DNA from: Variovorax sp. J2L1-78
GTDB taxonomy: Bacteria > Pseudomonadota > Gammaproteobacteria > Burkholderiales > Burkholderiaceae_C
Reading direction: 5' to 3'
DNA length: 64,000 nt
NCBI RefSeq assembly: GCF_030317205.1
Contig: NZ_JASZYB010000001.1
Coordinates: 1,798,001 to 1,862,000 of the forward strand
A model generated the notes under the pieces. That model was not told the origin of the DNA, did not search any database, and saw only the letters and a list, made by a program, of their open reading frames with translations. Within the stretch, counting starts at the first letter, position 1, and every line of letters starts with the position of its first letter. Of the stretch, positions 8,794-21,503 are shown piece after piece. The translations under genes were made by a program, and so were the position numbers.

Positions 8794-10614
8794 TCAACGC
8801 TTGACCGGCGGCAGGTCGGTGCAACTGCCGTGCGCCGCCTCGGCCGCCAGGCCGATGCTCTCGCCCAGCGTCGGATGCGGGTGGATCGTCTTGCCGATGT
8901 CGATGGCGTCCGCACCCATCTCGATGGCCAGCGCGATCTCGCCGATCATGTCGCCCGCGTGCGTGCCGACGATGCCGCCGCCCACGATGCGATGGCTCTC
9001 GGCGTCGAACAGCAGCTTGGTGAAGCCTTCGTCCCGCCCGTTGGCGATGGCGCGGCCCGAGGCGTTCCATGGGAACATGCCCTTGGTGATCTTCACGCCC
9101 GTGGCCTTGGCCTGGTCTTCGGTCAAGCCGACCCACGCCACTTCCGGGTCGGTGTAGGCCACGCTCGGGATCACGCGGGCATTGAAGGCCGAGCTCAGCA
9201 GTTCCTTGTCGCCCTTCTGCTCGCCGGCGATGACTTCGGCGGCCACATGCGCCTCGTGCACCGCCTTGTGCTCCAGCATCGGCTGGCCGACGATGTCGCC
9301 CACCGCGAAGATGTGCGGCACGTTGGTGCGCATCTGGATGTCGACCGGGATGAAGCCGCGGTCGGTCACCGTCACGCCGGCCTTCTCGGCCGCGATCTTC
9401 TTGCCGTTCGGCGTGCGGCCGACGGCCTGCAGCACCAGGTCGTACAGCTGGGGCTCCTTCGGGGCGGCTTCGCCTTCGAAGGTGACGCGGATGCCTTCCT
9501 TCGTCGCTTCGGCGCCGACCGTCTTGGTCTTGAGCATGATGTTGTCGAAGCGCGGCGCGTTCATCTTCTGCCAGACCTTGACCAGGTCGCGGTCGGCCCC
9601 CTGCATCAGGCCGTCGAGCATCTCGACCACGTCGAGGCGCGCGCCGAGCGAGGAATACACCGAGCCCATTTCCAGGCCGATGATGCCGCCGCCCAGGATG
9701 AGCATGCGCTTGGGTTCGACGCCCAGTTCCAGTGCGCCGGTCGAGTCGACCACGCGCGGATCGTCCTTGGGCATGAAGGGCAGGTGCACCGCCTGCGAAC
9801 CGGCGGCGATCACGCAGTGGCGGAACTTGATGGTTTGCGCCTTGCCCGTGGTGTCGCGGCCGTCGCCCGAGGTTTCCTGCACCTTGACGTGGTACGGGTC
9901 GACGAATTCGCCGACGCCGCGCACCGTCGTCACCTTGCGCATCTTGGCCATCGCGGACAGGCCACCGGTGAGCTTGCTCACCACCTTGTTCTTGCGCGCC
10001 AGCAGCTTGCTGCGGTCGATGCTCGGCTCGCCGAAGGTCACGCCCATGTCGGCGAAGTGCTTGACCTCGTCCATCACGGCCGCGACGTGCAGCAGCGCCT
10101 TCGACGGGATGCAGCCCACGTTGAGGCAGACGCCGCCCAGCGTGGCATAGCGTTCGACCAGCACGACCTTCAGGCCGAGGTCGGCCGCGCGGAAGGCGGC
10201 GGAATAGCCGCCGGGACCGGCACCGAGCACGAGCAGGTCGCACTCGACGTCGACGGAACCGCTGTAGCTCGATGCGACGGGTGCCGGTGCCGGTGCGGCC
10301 GCAGCCGGGGCCGCCTTGGCCGCCGGTGCCGCAGCGGGCGCCGGCGCGGACGCGGGCGCAGATGCAGCAGCCCCTTCAGTCACATCCAGCGTCAGCACCA
10401 CCGAGCCTTGCTTGACCTTGTCGCCGACCTTCACGGCCACGGCCTTCACCGTGCCGGCAGCCGACGACGGGATCTCCATCGACGCCTTGTCCGACTCCAC
10501 GGTGATCAGCGACTGCTCGGCCTTCACCGTGTCACCCACCTTCACCAGCACCTCGATCACCGCGACTTCGTCGAAATCGCCGATGTCCGGAACCTTGATC
10601 TGTTGTTCACTCAT
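8794..10614 (-). CDS. lpdA: Dihydrolipoyl dehydrogenase with N-terminal lipoyl domain (PDH E3)
   Basis: FAD/NAD flavoprotein that reoxidises dihydrolipoyl groups of the pyruvate dehydrogenase complex. 606 residues, longer than the usual 470 because residues 1-80 form a lipoyl domain (lipoylated K43 in ESDKASME), followed by an Ala/Pro linker to about residue 120. The E3 body has an FAD fold ([14 protein letters not shown]), the redox disulfide [13 protein letters not shown], an NAD fold ([13 protein letters not shown]) and the C-terminal HAHPTLGE-type active site, here [12 protein letters not shown] 10614 is preceded by AAGGAACCCGAG. It is the last gene of aceE-aceF-lpdA, 13 nt after aceF. 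The lipoyl fusion is usual in betaproteobacterial PDH operons. The lipoyl coding block is nearly identical to that of aceF. Confidence 0.96.
   Translation of the reverse strand: MSEQQIKVPDIGDFDEVAVIEVLVKVGDTVKAEQSLITVESDKASMEIPSSAAGTVKAVAVKVGDKVKQGSVVLTLDVTEGAAASAPASAPAPAAAPAAKAAPAAAAPAPAPVASSYSGSVDVECDLLVLGAGPGGYSAAFRAADLGLKVVLVERYATLGGVCLNVGCIPSKALLHVAAVMDEVKHFADMGVTFGEPSIDRSKLLARKNKVVSKLTGGLSAMAKMRKVTTVRGVGEFVDPYHVKVQETSGDGRDTTGKAQTIKFRHCVIAAGSQAVHLPFMPKDDPRVVDSTGALELGVEPKRMLILGGGIIGLEMGSVYSSLGARLDVVEMLDGLMQGADRDLVKVWQKMNAPRFDNIMLKTKTVGAEATKEGIRVTFEGEAAPKEPQLYDLVLQAVGRTPNGKKIAAEKAGVTVTDRGFIPVDIQMRTNVPHIFAVGDIVGQPMLEHKAVHEAHVAAEVIAGEQKGDKELLSSAFNARVIPSVAYTDPEVAWVGLTEDQAKATGVKITKGMFPWNASGRAIANGRDEGFTKLLFDAESHRIVGGGIVGTHAGDMIGEIALAIEMGADAIDIGKTIHPHPTLGESIGLAAEAAHGSCTDLPPVKR
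10462..10590. repeat. 129-bp repeat, copy in lpdA
   Basis: Within the lipoyl-domain coding region. It matches 12137-12265 in aceF at 128 of 129 positions; the one difference is A versus G at a silent position in the GTGTCRCCC segment. The third lipoyl domain (aceF domain 2) is clearly diverged over the same stretch. Confidence 0.9.
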
Positions 10615-10627
10615 CTCGGGTTCCTTT

Positions 10628-12289
10628 TCAGAGCAGCACGCGGCGGAAGTCGGCCAGCACCTGGCCCAGGTACGCGTTGAAGCGCGCCGCCGACGCACCG
10701 TCGATCACGCGGTGGTCGTACGACAGCGACAGCGGCAGCGTGAGTTGCGGCACGAACTGCTTGCCGTCCCACACCGGCTTCATCGCACTCTTCGACAGGC
10801 CGAGGATCGCGACTTCGGGCGCGTTGATGATGGGCGTGAAGTGCGTGCCGCCGATGCCGCCGAGCGAGCTGATCGAGAAGCAGCCGCCCTGCATGTCGGC
10901 CCCGCCGAGCTTGCCGTCGCGCGCCTTCTTGGCGAGTTCGCCCATCTCCTGGCTGATCTGCAGGATGCCTTTCTTGTCGGCGTCCTTGAGCACCGGCACC
11001 ACCAGCCCGTTGGGCGTGTCCGCCGCGAAGCCGATGTTGTAGTACTGCTTGTAGACCAGCGTGTCGCCGTCGAGGCTGGCGTTGAACTCGGGGAATTTCT
11101 TCAGCGCCGCGACCACCGCCTTGATGACGAAGGCCAGCATCGTCACCTTGACGCCCGACTTCTCGTTCTCCTTGTTGGTCGCCACGCGGAAGGCTTCCAG
11201 CGCCGTGATGTCGGCCTCGTCGTTGTTGGTGACGTGCGGGATCATCACCCAGTTGCGGTGCAGGTTCGCGCCACTGAGCTTCTTGATGCGCGACAGCTCC
11301 TTGCGCTCGACCGTGCCGAACTTTGCGAAGTCGACCTTCGGCCAGGGGATCAGGCCCAGCGCCGCGCCATCGCCGCCGCCACCGGCCGGCGCCTTGGCAC
11401 CCGCGGCCTTGGTGCTGGCGGCGCCGCTCATCACGGCCTTGGTGAAGGCCTGGACGTCTTCCTGCGTGATGCGGCCCTTGAGGCCGGAACCCTTGACCTC
11501 TTCCAGTGGCACGCCGAGTTCGCGCGCGAACTTGCGCACCGACGGCGACGCGTGCGGCAGGCTGCCGCTCGGCGGGGTCGTGGTGTCGTGCGCGGCCGGT
11601 GCAGCGGCGGGGGCCGGTGCCGGTGCGCTGGCCGTGGCCACCGTGGGCGCTGCAGCGGCAGGCACCGAAGCGGGCTCCGGAGCAGTTGCGGGGGCCGGTG
11701 CCGCACCCGCCGCGCCTTCGAGCACCGCGATCAGGTCACCGATGTTCACGACATCGCCGACCTTGACCTTCATTTCCTTGAGCGTACCGGCGGCCGACGA
11801 CGGGATCTCCATCGACGCCTTGTCCGATTCCACGGTGATCAGCGACTGCTCGGCCTTGATCGCGTCGCCCGGCTTCACCAGCACCTCGATGACGGACACG
11901 TCCTTGAAATCGCCGATGTCCGGCACCTTCACCTCGACCGGGCCGGCCGGCGCGGCGGCCGGTGCGGCCGCCACGGGCGCCGGGGCGGGCGCGGCCTGGG
12001 GCGCAGGCGCGGCAGCGGCAGGCGCGGCGGCCGGTGGCGCTGCAGTGGCGCCTTCGGCCTCCACCACAATCACGACCGAACCCTCTTTCACCTTGTCGCC
12101 CACCGCGACCTTGAGTTCCTTCACCACGCCGGCGGTCGACGACGGGATCTCCATCGACGCCTTGTCCGACTCCACGGTGATCAGCGACTGCTCGGCCTTC
12201 ACCGTGTCGCCCACCTTCACCAGCACCTCGATCACCGCGACTTCGTCGAAATCGCCGATGTCCGGCACCTTCACTTCCACTGCTGCCAT
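10628..12289 (-). CDS. aceF: Dihydrolipoyllysine-residue acetyltransferase (PDH E2)
   Basis: Core acetyltransferase of pyruvate dehydrogenase. 553 residues in the order: lipoyl domain 1 (residues 1-78, K43), Ala/Pro linker, lipoyl domain 2 (about 117-195, lysine near 157), second Ala/Pro/Thr linker, E1/E3-binding domain ([21 protein letters not shown]), then the catalytic domain with [15 protein letters not shown] near the C-terminus, which contains the active-site histidine. The two-lipoyl form is common in Burkholderiales, against three in E. coli. The gene starts 45 nt after aceE and ends 13 nt before lpdA. Domain 1 resembles the LpdA lipoyl domain far more than it resembles its own domain 2. 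Confidence 0.97.
   Translation of the reverse strand: MAAVEVKVPDIGDFDEVAVIEVLVKVGDTVKAEQSLITVESDKASMEIPSSTAGVVKELKVAVGDKVKEGSVVIVVEAEGATAAPPAAAPAAAAPAPQAAPAPAPVAAAPAAAPAGPVEVKVPDIGDFKDVSVIEVLVKPGDAIKAEQSLITVESDKASMEIPSSAAGTLKEMKVKVGDVVNIGDLIAVLEGAAGAAPAPATAPEPASVPAAAAPTVATASAPAPAPAAAPAAHDTTTPPSGSLPHASPSVRKFARELGVPLEEVKGSGLKGRITQEDVQAFTKAVMSGAASTKAAGAKAPAGGGGDGAALGLIPWPKVDFAKFGTVERKELSRIKKLSGANLHRNWVMIPHVTNNDEADITALEAFRVATNKENEKSGVKVTMLAFVIKAVVAALKKFPEFNASLDGDTLVYKQYYNIGFAADTPNGLVVPVLKDADKKGILQISQEMGELAKKARDGKLGGADMQGGCFSISSLGGIGGTHFTPIINAPEVAILGLSKSAMKPVWDGKQFVPQLTLPLSLSYDHRVIDGASAARFNAYLGQVLADFRRVLL
12137..12265. repeat. 129-bp repeat, copy in aceF lipoyl domain 1
   Basis: Partner of 10462-10590, same orientation, offset 1675 bp, 128 of 129 positions identical. 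It covers the codons around the lipoylated lysine. The direct repeat inside one operon is a potential site for recombination or gene conversion. Confidence 0.9.
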
Positions 12290-12334
12290 ATCTCTGTCTC
12301 CCGCCCGTCGGGCGCATCGGTTGTTCGGGGTGGG

Positions 12335-15064
<2,730 letters not shown>

Positions 15065-15092
15065 GCTTGTCTCCTTGAGGGCGTGGCTGTGG

Positions 15093-15131
15093 ATTTGACT
15101 GGGCGGAAATGTCGCACAGAACAGGTCAAAT
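15093..15131. promoter_or_regulatory. Spaced inverted repeat upstream of aceE
   Basis: ATTTGAC (15093-15099) and its exact complement GTCAAAT (15125-15131) lie 25 bp apart in the aceE leader/promoter. On the minus strand the outer half contains TTGACC, which could be a -35. The role is unknown; it might be an operator pair. Confidence 0.3.
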
Positions 15132-15145
15132 TTCAAATGGTGTCT

Positions 15146-15170
15146 GACGTTTTCTTAATGTGAAAACGTC
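15146..15170. promoter_or_regulatory. Perfect 9-bp inverted repeat in the aceE / kinase intergenic region
   Basis: GACGTTTTC (15146-15154) and GAAAACGTC (15162-15170) are separated by 7 bp, giving a perfect dyad in an AT-richer stretch. The geometry (9-7-9) is that of a dimeric regulator site. It lies about 80-105 bp upstream of aceE and 100 bp upstream of the divergent kinase, so it could control either. No cognate protein can be named. Confidence 0.5.
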
Positions 15171-15245
15171 GATCGATAGATTCTTCAGGGACACGGAGCC
15201 ATCGCAGTCTGAACCGTTTTGGAGACCGCTTCGCGTCAGGCCAAC

Positions 15246-15263
15246 TAGGGGTTCCCCTACACT
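15246..15263 (+). promoter_or_regulatory. Palindrome and -10 element before the sensor kinase
   Basis: TAGGGG-TT-CCCCTA (15246-15259) is a perfect 14-bp palindrome overlapping a -10 like TACACT (15258-15263). There is no recognisable -35, which suggests an activated promoter or an operator covering the polymerase site. Transcription would start close to the ATG at 15270. The adjacent LuxR-type regulator is a plausible binder (inference). Confidence 0.45.
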
Positions 15264-15269
15264 CGGCCG

Positions 15270-17810
15270 ATGCCCTTCTTCAGCCCGCTTGCTGCCGCCC
15301 GCAGCGCCGTGAAAGCCTCGCCGCTGGCGTGGTGGCGTCGCTGGTGGCGCCGCCAGACGCCGGTGCTGCAGGACTCGGTGGCCATGCTGGTGCCGCTGGC
15401 CGCCGTCATCCTCTTCCTGGCGGCGATCGTGTGCGCCTTCTGGTACCTGCGGGCCGAAGAGATCGAGCGCGAGCAGGAGTCCGTCAAGCGCGACGTCGAA
15501 TACGCGCAGCAGCGGCTGCGGCTGCGGCTGCTCGAGCGGCAGGAGCAACTCATGCGCCTGGCCCGCGACGCCTCCAACCGCGAGATCGACGCCGCGGAAT
15601 TCGGCAGCCGCGCCGAGTCCCTGGTGAGCCAGTACCCCGAGCTGCAGGCGATCAGCTGGATCGACGACCGCCGGCGCTTCAAGGCCAACTACGCCGCGCC
15701 CAGCGTGCACCCCGCGCAGCAGCATGTGCTGGACGACGTGCTGCGCCCGGGCGACATCGAGAGCAACTACGCGCTTGCCCGTGAATTGCGCCAGCCGGTC
15801 TTCTCGCAGCCGGTGACGGGCGGCGACCCGGTCGCGATGCTGCAGCTGCACATCCCCCTCTTCGACCAGGGGCTGTTCGCGGGCGTAGTGCTGGGTGAAT
15901 TCTCGATCGACAGCCTCCTGCGCTACGGCGTGCCACCGGAGGTCAGCGCGCGCTACGCCGTCGCCCTGTTGGATGCGAAGGGCGGCGTGCTGGCCGGCAA
16001 CACCGTCAACCCCCGGGCCGACGGCACCCGGCTGCTGCCCTGGGTCGAGCACACGAACGAGTACGAGGTGCCGGTGTCGCCGATCGGCAATGCCGTGATC
16101 CTGCGCGCACAGGCCTACCGCACCTCGCCCGGGCTGGTGGGCAACGGCCTGTTCTGGCTGGTCGGCGCGCTGAGCGTCTTGACCGCCTGGATGCTGATCG
16201 GCACCTGGCGCCACACCCGCCGCCGCCTGCAGGCGCAGCAGGCGCTGATCGCCGAGACCAACTTCCGGCGCGCGATGGAAAACTCGATGCTCACCGGCAT
16301 GCGGGTGCTCGACCTGGACGGACGCATCACCTACGTGAACGCCGCCTTCTGCGCCATGACCGGCTGGAGCGAATCCGAACTCGTGGGGCAGAAGCCGCCC
16401 TTCCCGTACTGGCTCGAATCCGACCGGGAGGTGATGAACGAGCGGCTCGAAGAGGAACTGCATGGCCGTGCGCTGCCCGGCGGCTTCCAGGTGCGGGTCA
16501 AGCGCAAGAACACCAGCGTCTTCAACGCCCGGCTGTATGTGTCGCCGTTGATCGATGCGCGCGGCCACCAGACCGGCTGGATGACCTCGATGACCGACAT
16601 CACCGAGCCCACGCGCATCCGCGAGCAGCTGTCGGCGTCGTACGAGCGCTTCACGACCGTGCTGGAGGCGCTCGACGCCGCGGTGTCGGTGGCGCCCATC
16701 GGCAGCGAGGAGCTGCTGTTCGCCAACAAGCTGTACCGGCTGTGGTTCGGCTCCGACACGGTCGGCCACCTGGCCATGGTGGCGCAGGCCGGCGTGCCGG
16801 CCTCGGCCGCACACGACGATGCGCTCGACGACGTCGACCCCTTCGCCGGCCTGCCGATCGACACGCTCACCACGGCGCAACCGGCCAACAACGAGATCTT
16901 CGTGCCCGAGCTGGGCAAGTGGCTGGAGGTGCGTTCGCGCTACCTCACCTGGGTCGACGGTCGGCTGGCCCAGCTGGTGATCGCCACCGACATCACGCCG
17001 CGCCGCGACGCCGAAGAACAGGCCGCCGCGCAGGCCGACCGGGCGCAGGCCGCGAGCCGGCTGATCACGATGGGCGAGATGGCCTCGAGCGTCGCGCACG
17101 AGCTCAACCAGCCGCTCACCGCCATCAGCAACTACTGCAACGGCATGATGTCCCGCATCAAGGGCCAGCAGATCGACTCCGACGCCCTGCTCGCCGCCCT
17201 GGAGAAGACTGCCAAGCAGGCGCAGCGGGCCGGCCAGATCATCCAGCGCATCCGCTCCTTCGTGAAGCGCAGCGAGCCGAACCGCACCCCGGCCGACGTG
17301 GCGACCATGGTCGGCGAGGCGGTCGAGCTGGCCGGCATCGAACTGCGCCGACGCAACGTGCGCCTGAACCACTACGTGGCGGCACGGCTGCCCATCGTGC
17401 TGGTCGACCCCATCCTCATCGAGCAGGTGCTGGTGAACCTGCTGAAGAACGCGGCCGAATCGATCGACCTGGCCGAACGCCCGCTGGCGCGGCGCAGCGT
17501 GGAGTTGCGCGTGCTGCCCAAGGTCATCGAAAGCCAGAACGCCATCGAGTTTTCCGTGCAGGACACCGGCATGGGCCTGGCACCGGAAGTGATGGACCGC
17601 CTCTACGAAGCCTTCTTCTCCACCAAGGCCGAAGGCATGGGCATCGGGCTGAACCTCTGCCGCACCATCGTGGAGTCGCACCGTGGCCGCATGCAGGCCG
17701 AGAACATCTACAATGGTTCGGATGTGGTCGGATGCCGTTTTTCCTTCTGGATTCCGGTGCTGGACGCTAGCAGTTCCGTAGCAAACGACGAGGCAAAGGT
17801 ACCCGCATGA
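15270..17810 (+). CDS. Membrane-bound PAS sensor histidine kinase
   Basis: 846-residue two-component sensor. A transmembrane helix (about residues 44-66) is followed by a periplasmic region to about residue 290 and a second helix (about 292-312). Next come a PAS domain (starting near NFRRAMENSMLTGMRVLDLDG), a second PAS-like segment, and the kinase core. H610 in SSVAHELNQPLTAISNY is the phospho-acceptor. The N box VLVNLLKNAAESID and G boxes DTGMGLAPE and GMGIGLNLC follow. Architecture and partner resemble the FixL/TutC/DctB-like kinases. It overlaps the regulator gene by four bases (ATGA). The signal is unknown; position opposite aceE suggests a link to carbon metabolism, but that is inference. 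Confidence 0.92.
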   Translation: MPFFSPLAAARSAVKASPLAWWRRWWRRQTPVLQDSVAMLVPLAAVILFLAAIVCAFWYLRAEEIEREQESVKRDVEYAQQRLRLRLLERQEQLMRLARDASNREIDAAEFGSRAESLVSQYPELQAISWIDDRRRFKANYAAPSVHPAQQHVLDDVLRPGDIESNYALARELRQPVFSQPVTGGDPVAMLQLHIPLFDQGLFAGVVLGEFSIDSLLRYGVPPEVSARYAVALLDAKGGVLAGNTVNPRADGTRLLPWVEHTNEYEVPVSPIGNAVILRAQAYRTSPGLVGNGLFWLVGALSVLTAWMLIGTWRHTRRRLQAQQALIAETNFRRAMENSMLTGMRVLDLDGRITYVNAAFCAMTGWSESELVGQKPPFPYWLESDREVMNERLEEELHGRALPGGFQVRVKRKNTSVFNARLYVSPLIDARGHQTGWMTSMTDITEPTRIREQLSASYERFTTVLEALDAAVSVAPIGSEELLFANKLYRLWFGSDTVGHLAMVAQAGVPASAAHDDALDDVDPFAGLPIDTLTTAQPANNEIFVPELGKWLEVRSRYLTWVDGRLAQLVIATDITPRRDAEEQAAAQADRAQAASRLITMGEMASSVAHELNQPLTAISNYCNGMMSRIKGQQIDSDALLAALEKTAKQAQRAGQIIQRIRSFVKRSEPNRTPADVATMVGEAVELAGIELRRRNVRLNHYVAARLPIVLVDPILIEQVLVNLLKNAAESIDLAERPLARRSVELRVLPKVIESQNAIEFSVQDTGMGLAPEVMDRLYEAFFSTKAEGMGIGLNLCRTIVESHRGRMQAENIYNGSDVVGCRFSFWIPVLDASSSVANDEAKVPA

Positions 17811-18442
17811 GCTTGATTCCAAAGAAGGGCACGGTCTATGTCGTCGACGATGACGAGGCCGTGCGCGACTCCCTGCAGTGGCTGCTCGAAGGCAAGGACT
17901 ACCGGGTCCGCTGCTTCGATTCCGCCGAATCCTTTCTCTCCCGCTACGACCCCCGCGAGGTCGCCTGCCTGATCGTCGACATCCGCATGGGCGGCATGTC
18001 GGGCATCGAGCTGCAGGACCGGCTGATCGAGCGCCGCTCGCCGCTGCCGATCGTGGTCATCACCGGCCACGGCGACGTGCCGATGGCGGTCGACTCGATG
18101 AAGAAGGGTGCGATGGATTTCATCCAGAAGCCGTTCAACGAGGACGAGCTCGTCACCCTGGTCGAGCGCATGCTCGAGCACGCGCGTGGCGCCTTCGCGC
18201 AGCACCAGCAGTCGGCCAGCCGCGACGCGCTGCTGTCCAAGCTCACCGGCCGCGAGGCGCAGGTGCTCGAGCGCATCGTCGCCGGCCGGCTCAACAAGCA
18301 GATCGCCGACGACCTGGGCATCAGCATCAAGACGGTCGAGGCGCACCGCGCCAACATCATGGAAAAGCTCAACGCCAACACCGTGGCCGATCTGCTGAAG
18401 ATCGCGCTCGGCCAGGCCCAGCCGACGGCGAAGGCCTCCTGA
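17807..18442 (+). CDS. FixJ-family (NarL/LuxR-type) response regulator
   Basis: 211-residue response regulator paired with the upstream kinase. The receiver domain (residues 9-125) has the acidic pocket VVDDDEAVRD, the phospho-acceptor D58 in LIVDIRMGGMSG and the conserved lysine in FIQKPFNEDEL. The C-terminal HTH of the GerE type reads LTGREAQVLERIVAGRLNKQIADDLGISIKTVEAHRANIMEKL. The ATG overlaps the kinase stop as ATGA, so translation is coupled. A hydrophilic linker and short tail complete the protein. Targets are unknown; the palindromes at 15246 and 15146 are the obvious candidates nearby. Confidence 0.93.
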   Translation: MSLIPKKGTVYVVDDDEAVRDSLQWLLEGKDYRVRCFDSAESFLSRYDPREVACLIVDIRMGGMSGIELQDRLIERRSPLPIVVITGHGDVPMAVDSMKKGAMDFIQKPFNEDELVTLVERMLEHARGAFAQHQQSASRDALLSKLTGREAQVLERIVAGRLNKQIADDLGISIKTVEAHRANIMEKLNANTVADLLKIALGQAQPTAKAS

Positions 18443-18521
18443 ATCGCTATCGGCCAGATAGCCAGAAAGTCCCCCGACGCCTGCGCAAGCGGGCGTTTCT
18501 ACTTGGAAAATCGAAAACACG

Positions 18522-19373
18522 ATGACAGCCCAACTGATCGACGGCAACGCCCTCTCCCGCACCCTGCGCGCCGACGTCGCCGCGCGTGCCGCCGCACTCA
18601 AGGCGCGCGGTGTGACGCCCGGCCTGGCCGTGGTGCTGGTCGGCGAGAACCCCGCCAGCCAGGTCTACGTGCGCAACAAGGTCAAGGCCTGCGAAGACAA
18701 CGGCCTGCACTCGCTGCTCGAGAAATACCCGGCCGACCTGAGCGAAGCGGAGCTGCTGGCCCGCGTCGACGCCCTCAACGAGGACCCCGCCATCCACGGC
18801 ATCCTGGTGCAGCTGCCGCTGCCGCCGCACATCGATGCACAGAAGGTCATCGAGGCGATCTCCCCCGAGAAGGACGTCGACGGCTTCCATGTTGCGAGCG
18901 CAGGCGCGCTGATGACCGGCGCGCCCGGCTTCTGGCCCTGCACGCCGTACGGCTGCATGAAGATGCTCGAATCGATCGGCTACGAGCTGCGCGGCAAGCA
19001 CGCCGTGGTCATCGGCCGCAGCAACATCGTCGGCAAGCCGATGGCGCTGATGCTGCTGGCCCAGAGCGCGACCGTCACCATCTGCCACAGCGCCACGGCC
19101 GATCTGGGCGCCATGACGCGGCAAGCCGACGTGATCGTCGCGGCCGTCGGCAAGCGCAACGTGTTGACCGCCGACATGGTCAAGCCCGGCGCGGTGGTCA
19201 TCGACGTCGGCATGAACCGGAACGACGAAGGCAAGCTCTGCGGCGACGTCGACTTCGACGGCGTGAAGGAAGTCGCCGGGTGGATCACGCCGGTGCCCGG
19301 CGGCGTCGGCCCGATGACCATCACCATGCTGCTCGTCAACACGCTCGAAGCCGCCGAACGCATCGCCCACTGA
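18522..19373 (+). CDS. folD: Bifunctional methylenetetrahydrofolate dehydrogenase/cyclohydrolase
   Basis: Interconverts 5,10-methylene-, methenyl- and 10-formyl-tetrahydrofolate with NADP. 283 residues, the normal length. The catalytic Tyr/Lys segment reads [14 protein letters not shown], the substrate segment is PEKDVDGFH, and the NADP site is [17 protein letters not shown]. The C-terminal [15 protein letters not shown] is the family signature. It stands alone, 79 nt after the response regulator and 35 nt before the oligopeptidase. Confidence 0.97.
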   Translation: MTAQLIDGNALSRTLRADVAARAAALKARGVTPGLAVVLVGENPASQVYVRNKVKACEDNGLHSLLEKYPADLSEAELLARVDALNEDPAIHGILVQLPLPPHIDAQKVIEAISPEKDVDGFHVASAGALMTGAPGFWPCTPYGCMKMLESIGYELRGKHAVVIGRSNIVGKPMALMLLAQSATVTICHSATADLGAMTRQADVIVAAVGKRNVLTADMVKPGAVVIDVGMNRNDEGKLCGDVDFDGVKEVAGWITPVPGGVGPMTITMLLVNTLEAAERIAH

Positions 19374-19408
19374 CTTGAACTTACGCCCCACGGCGCCAGA
19401 TGGAAACC

Positions 19409-21457
19409 ATGACCAATCCGCTCCTCGACTTCACCGATCTCCCGCTGTTCGACCAGATCAAGCCGGAGCACGTCGCGCCGGCCGTCGACACCCTGCTGGC
19501 CGACGCCGAGGCGGCGCTGCAGACCGTCACCGCACCGGACTTCCCGGCGGACTGGATCGCGATCTCGAAGGTGCTGGACGTGTCCTCCGAGCGCTTCAGC
19601 CGGGCCTGGGGCGCGGTTGGCCATCTGAATGCCGTGGCCGACACGCCCGAGCTGCGCGCGGCCTACAACGACGCCATGCCGCGCGTCACCGCCTTCTGGA
19701 CCCGCCTCGGTTCCGACGAGCGGCTGTATGCCAAGTACAAGGCCATCGACCCCGCCACGCTGAACGCCGAGCAGAAGCAGGCGCACCGCAACGCGATCCG
19801 CAACTTCGTGCTGGGCGGCGCCGAGCTGCAGGGCGATGCCAAGGCGCGTTTCGCGGTCATCCAGGAACGCCAGGCCGAGCTGAGCCAGAAGTTCAGCGAG
19901 AACGCCCTGGACGCCACCGATGCCTTCGCCTACTACGCCGAAGCGAGTGAGCTCGAAGGCCTGCCGGAAGACGTGATCGGCGCCGCGCGCGCCGGGGCCG
20001 AGGCGGATGGCAAGCCCGGCTACAAGCTCACCCTGAAGATGCCCTGCTACCTGCCGGTGATGCAGTTCGCCAAAAGCAGCGCGCTGCGCGAGACGCTCTA
20101 CCGCGCCTACGCCACCCGCGCCAGCGAGTTCGGCGACCCGGCCTTCGACAACACCGCGCTCATCACCGAGATCCTGGCGCTGCGCCAGGAAGAGGCGAAG
20201 CTGCTGGGCTACCGCAACTTCGGTGAACTGTCGGTCGTGCCGAAGATGGCCGATTCCCCCGAGCAGGTCGTGAAGTTCCTGCGCGACCTGGGCACCCGCG
20301 CCAAGCCTTTCGGCGAGCGCGACCTGGCCGACCTGCGCGCCTTCGCCACCGAGCAACTCGGCCTCGCCGACCCGCAACCGTGGGACTGGACCTTCGTCGG
20401 CGAGAAGCTCAAGGAAGCGCGCTACGCCTTCAGTGAGCAGGACGTGAAGCAGTACTTCCCGGCGCCCAAGGTGATGGCCGGCCTCTTCAAGATCGTGGAG
20501 ACGCTGTTCGAAGTGACCATCCGCCGCGACTTCGCACCGGTGTGGCACCCGACGGTCGAGTTCTATCGCATCGAACGCGGCGACCAGCGCGTGGGCCAGT
20601 TCTACCTCGACCCCTCCGCCCGCGCCGCCAAGCGCGGCGGCGCCTGGATGGACGACGTGCGTGCCCGCTGGCTGCGGCCCGACACCGGCACGCTGCAAAC
20701 GCCGGTCGCGCAGCTGGTCTGCAACTTCGCCGAGGGCGTCGACGGCAAGCCGCCGCTGCTCACGCACGACGACGTGACCACCCTCTTCCACGAGTTCGGC
20801 CACGGCCTGCACCACATGCTCACGCAGATCAACGAGCGCGACGTGTCCGGCATCAGCGGCGTCGAATGGGATGCGGTCGAACTGCCCAGCCAGTTCATGG
20901 AGAACTTCTGCTGGGAATGGGACGTGCTGCAGCACATGACCGCGCACGTCGACACCGGGCTGCCGCTGCCGCGCGAGCTGTTCGACAAGATGACGGCGGC
21001 CAAGAACTTCCAGAGCGGCCTGCAGACGCTGCGCCAGATCGAGTTCTCGCTGTTCGACATGCTGCTGCACACCGAGTTCGATGCCGCCAAGGCGCAGCCG
21101 GGCGGCGTGATGGCGCTGCTGGGGCAGGTGCGCTCGGAAGTGGCAGTGATGCCCTCGCCCGCCTTCAGCCGCACGCCCAACACCTTCAGCCACATCTTCT
21201 CGGGCGGCTACGCGGCCGGCTACTACAGCTACAAGTGGGCCGAGGTGCTGAGCGCCGATGCCTATGCGGCCTTCGAGGAGACCGCGCAACCGAACGGTGA
21301 GCCGAGCATCGAAACCGGCCGCAAGTACCGCCAGGCCATTCTCGAGGCCGGTGGCAGCCGCACGGCGATGGAGTCGTTCAAGGCCTTCCGCGGCCGCGAG
21401 CCGCAACTGGACGCGCTGCTGCGCCACCAGGGCATGGCGGAAGCCCAGCCGGCCTGA
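19409..21457 (+). CDS. prlC: Oligopeptidase A (M3 metallopeptidase)
   Basis: Cytosolic zinc oligopeptidase that degrades signal peptides and short peptides. 682 residues from ATG 19409, which matches the MTNPLL start of E. coli PrlC; an in-frame ATG at 19400 would add METs only (three residues). The zinc motif is LFHEFGHGLHHML near residue 463, with the third ligand in a downstream glutamate of the conserved GVEWDAVELPSQFMENFCWE segment. The C-terminal GRKYRQAILEAGGSRTAMES and FRGREPQLDALLRH segments are standard for the family. It lies 35 nt after folD, probably in the same transcript. Confidence 0.95.
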   Translation: MTNPLLDFTDLPLFDQIKPEHVAPAVDTLLADAEAALQTVTAPDFPADWIAISKVLDVSSERFSRAWGAVGHLNAVADTPELRAAYNDAMPRVTAFWTRLGSDERLYAKYKAIDPATLNAEQKQAHRNAIRNFVLGGAELQGDAKARFAVIQERQAELSQKFSENALDATDAFAYYAEASELEGLPEDVIGAARAGAEADGKPGYKLTLKMPCYLPVMQFAKSSALRETLYRAYATRASEFGDPAFDNTALITEILALRQEEAKLLGYRNFGELSVVPKMADSPEQVVKFLRDLGTRAKPFGERDLADLRAFATEQLGLADPQPWDWTFVGEKLKEARYAFSEQDVKQYFPAPKVMAGLFKIVETLFEVTIRRDFAPVWHPTVEFYRIERGDQRVGQFYLDPSARAAKRGGAWMDDVRARWLRPDTGTLQTPVAQLVCNFAEGVDGKPPLLTHDDVTTLFHEFGHGLHHMLTQINERDVSGISGVEWDAVELPSQFMENFCWEWDVLQHMTAHVDTGLPLPRELFDKMTAAKNFQSGLQTLRQIEFSLFDMLLHTEFDAAKAQPGGVMALLGQVRSEVAVMPSPAFSRTPNTFSHIFSGGYAAGYYSYKWAEVLSADAYAAFEETAQPNGEPSIETGRKYRQAILEAGGSRTAMESFKAFRGREPQLDALLRHQGMAEAQPA

Positions 21458-21503
21458 GAGATACTCGGGCGAATCGTCGCCCGGCGCGACGCACGGAGCC
21501 CCG

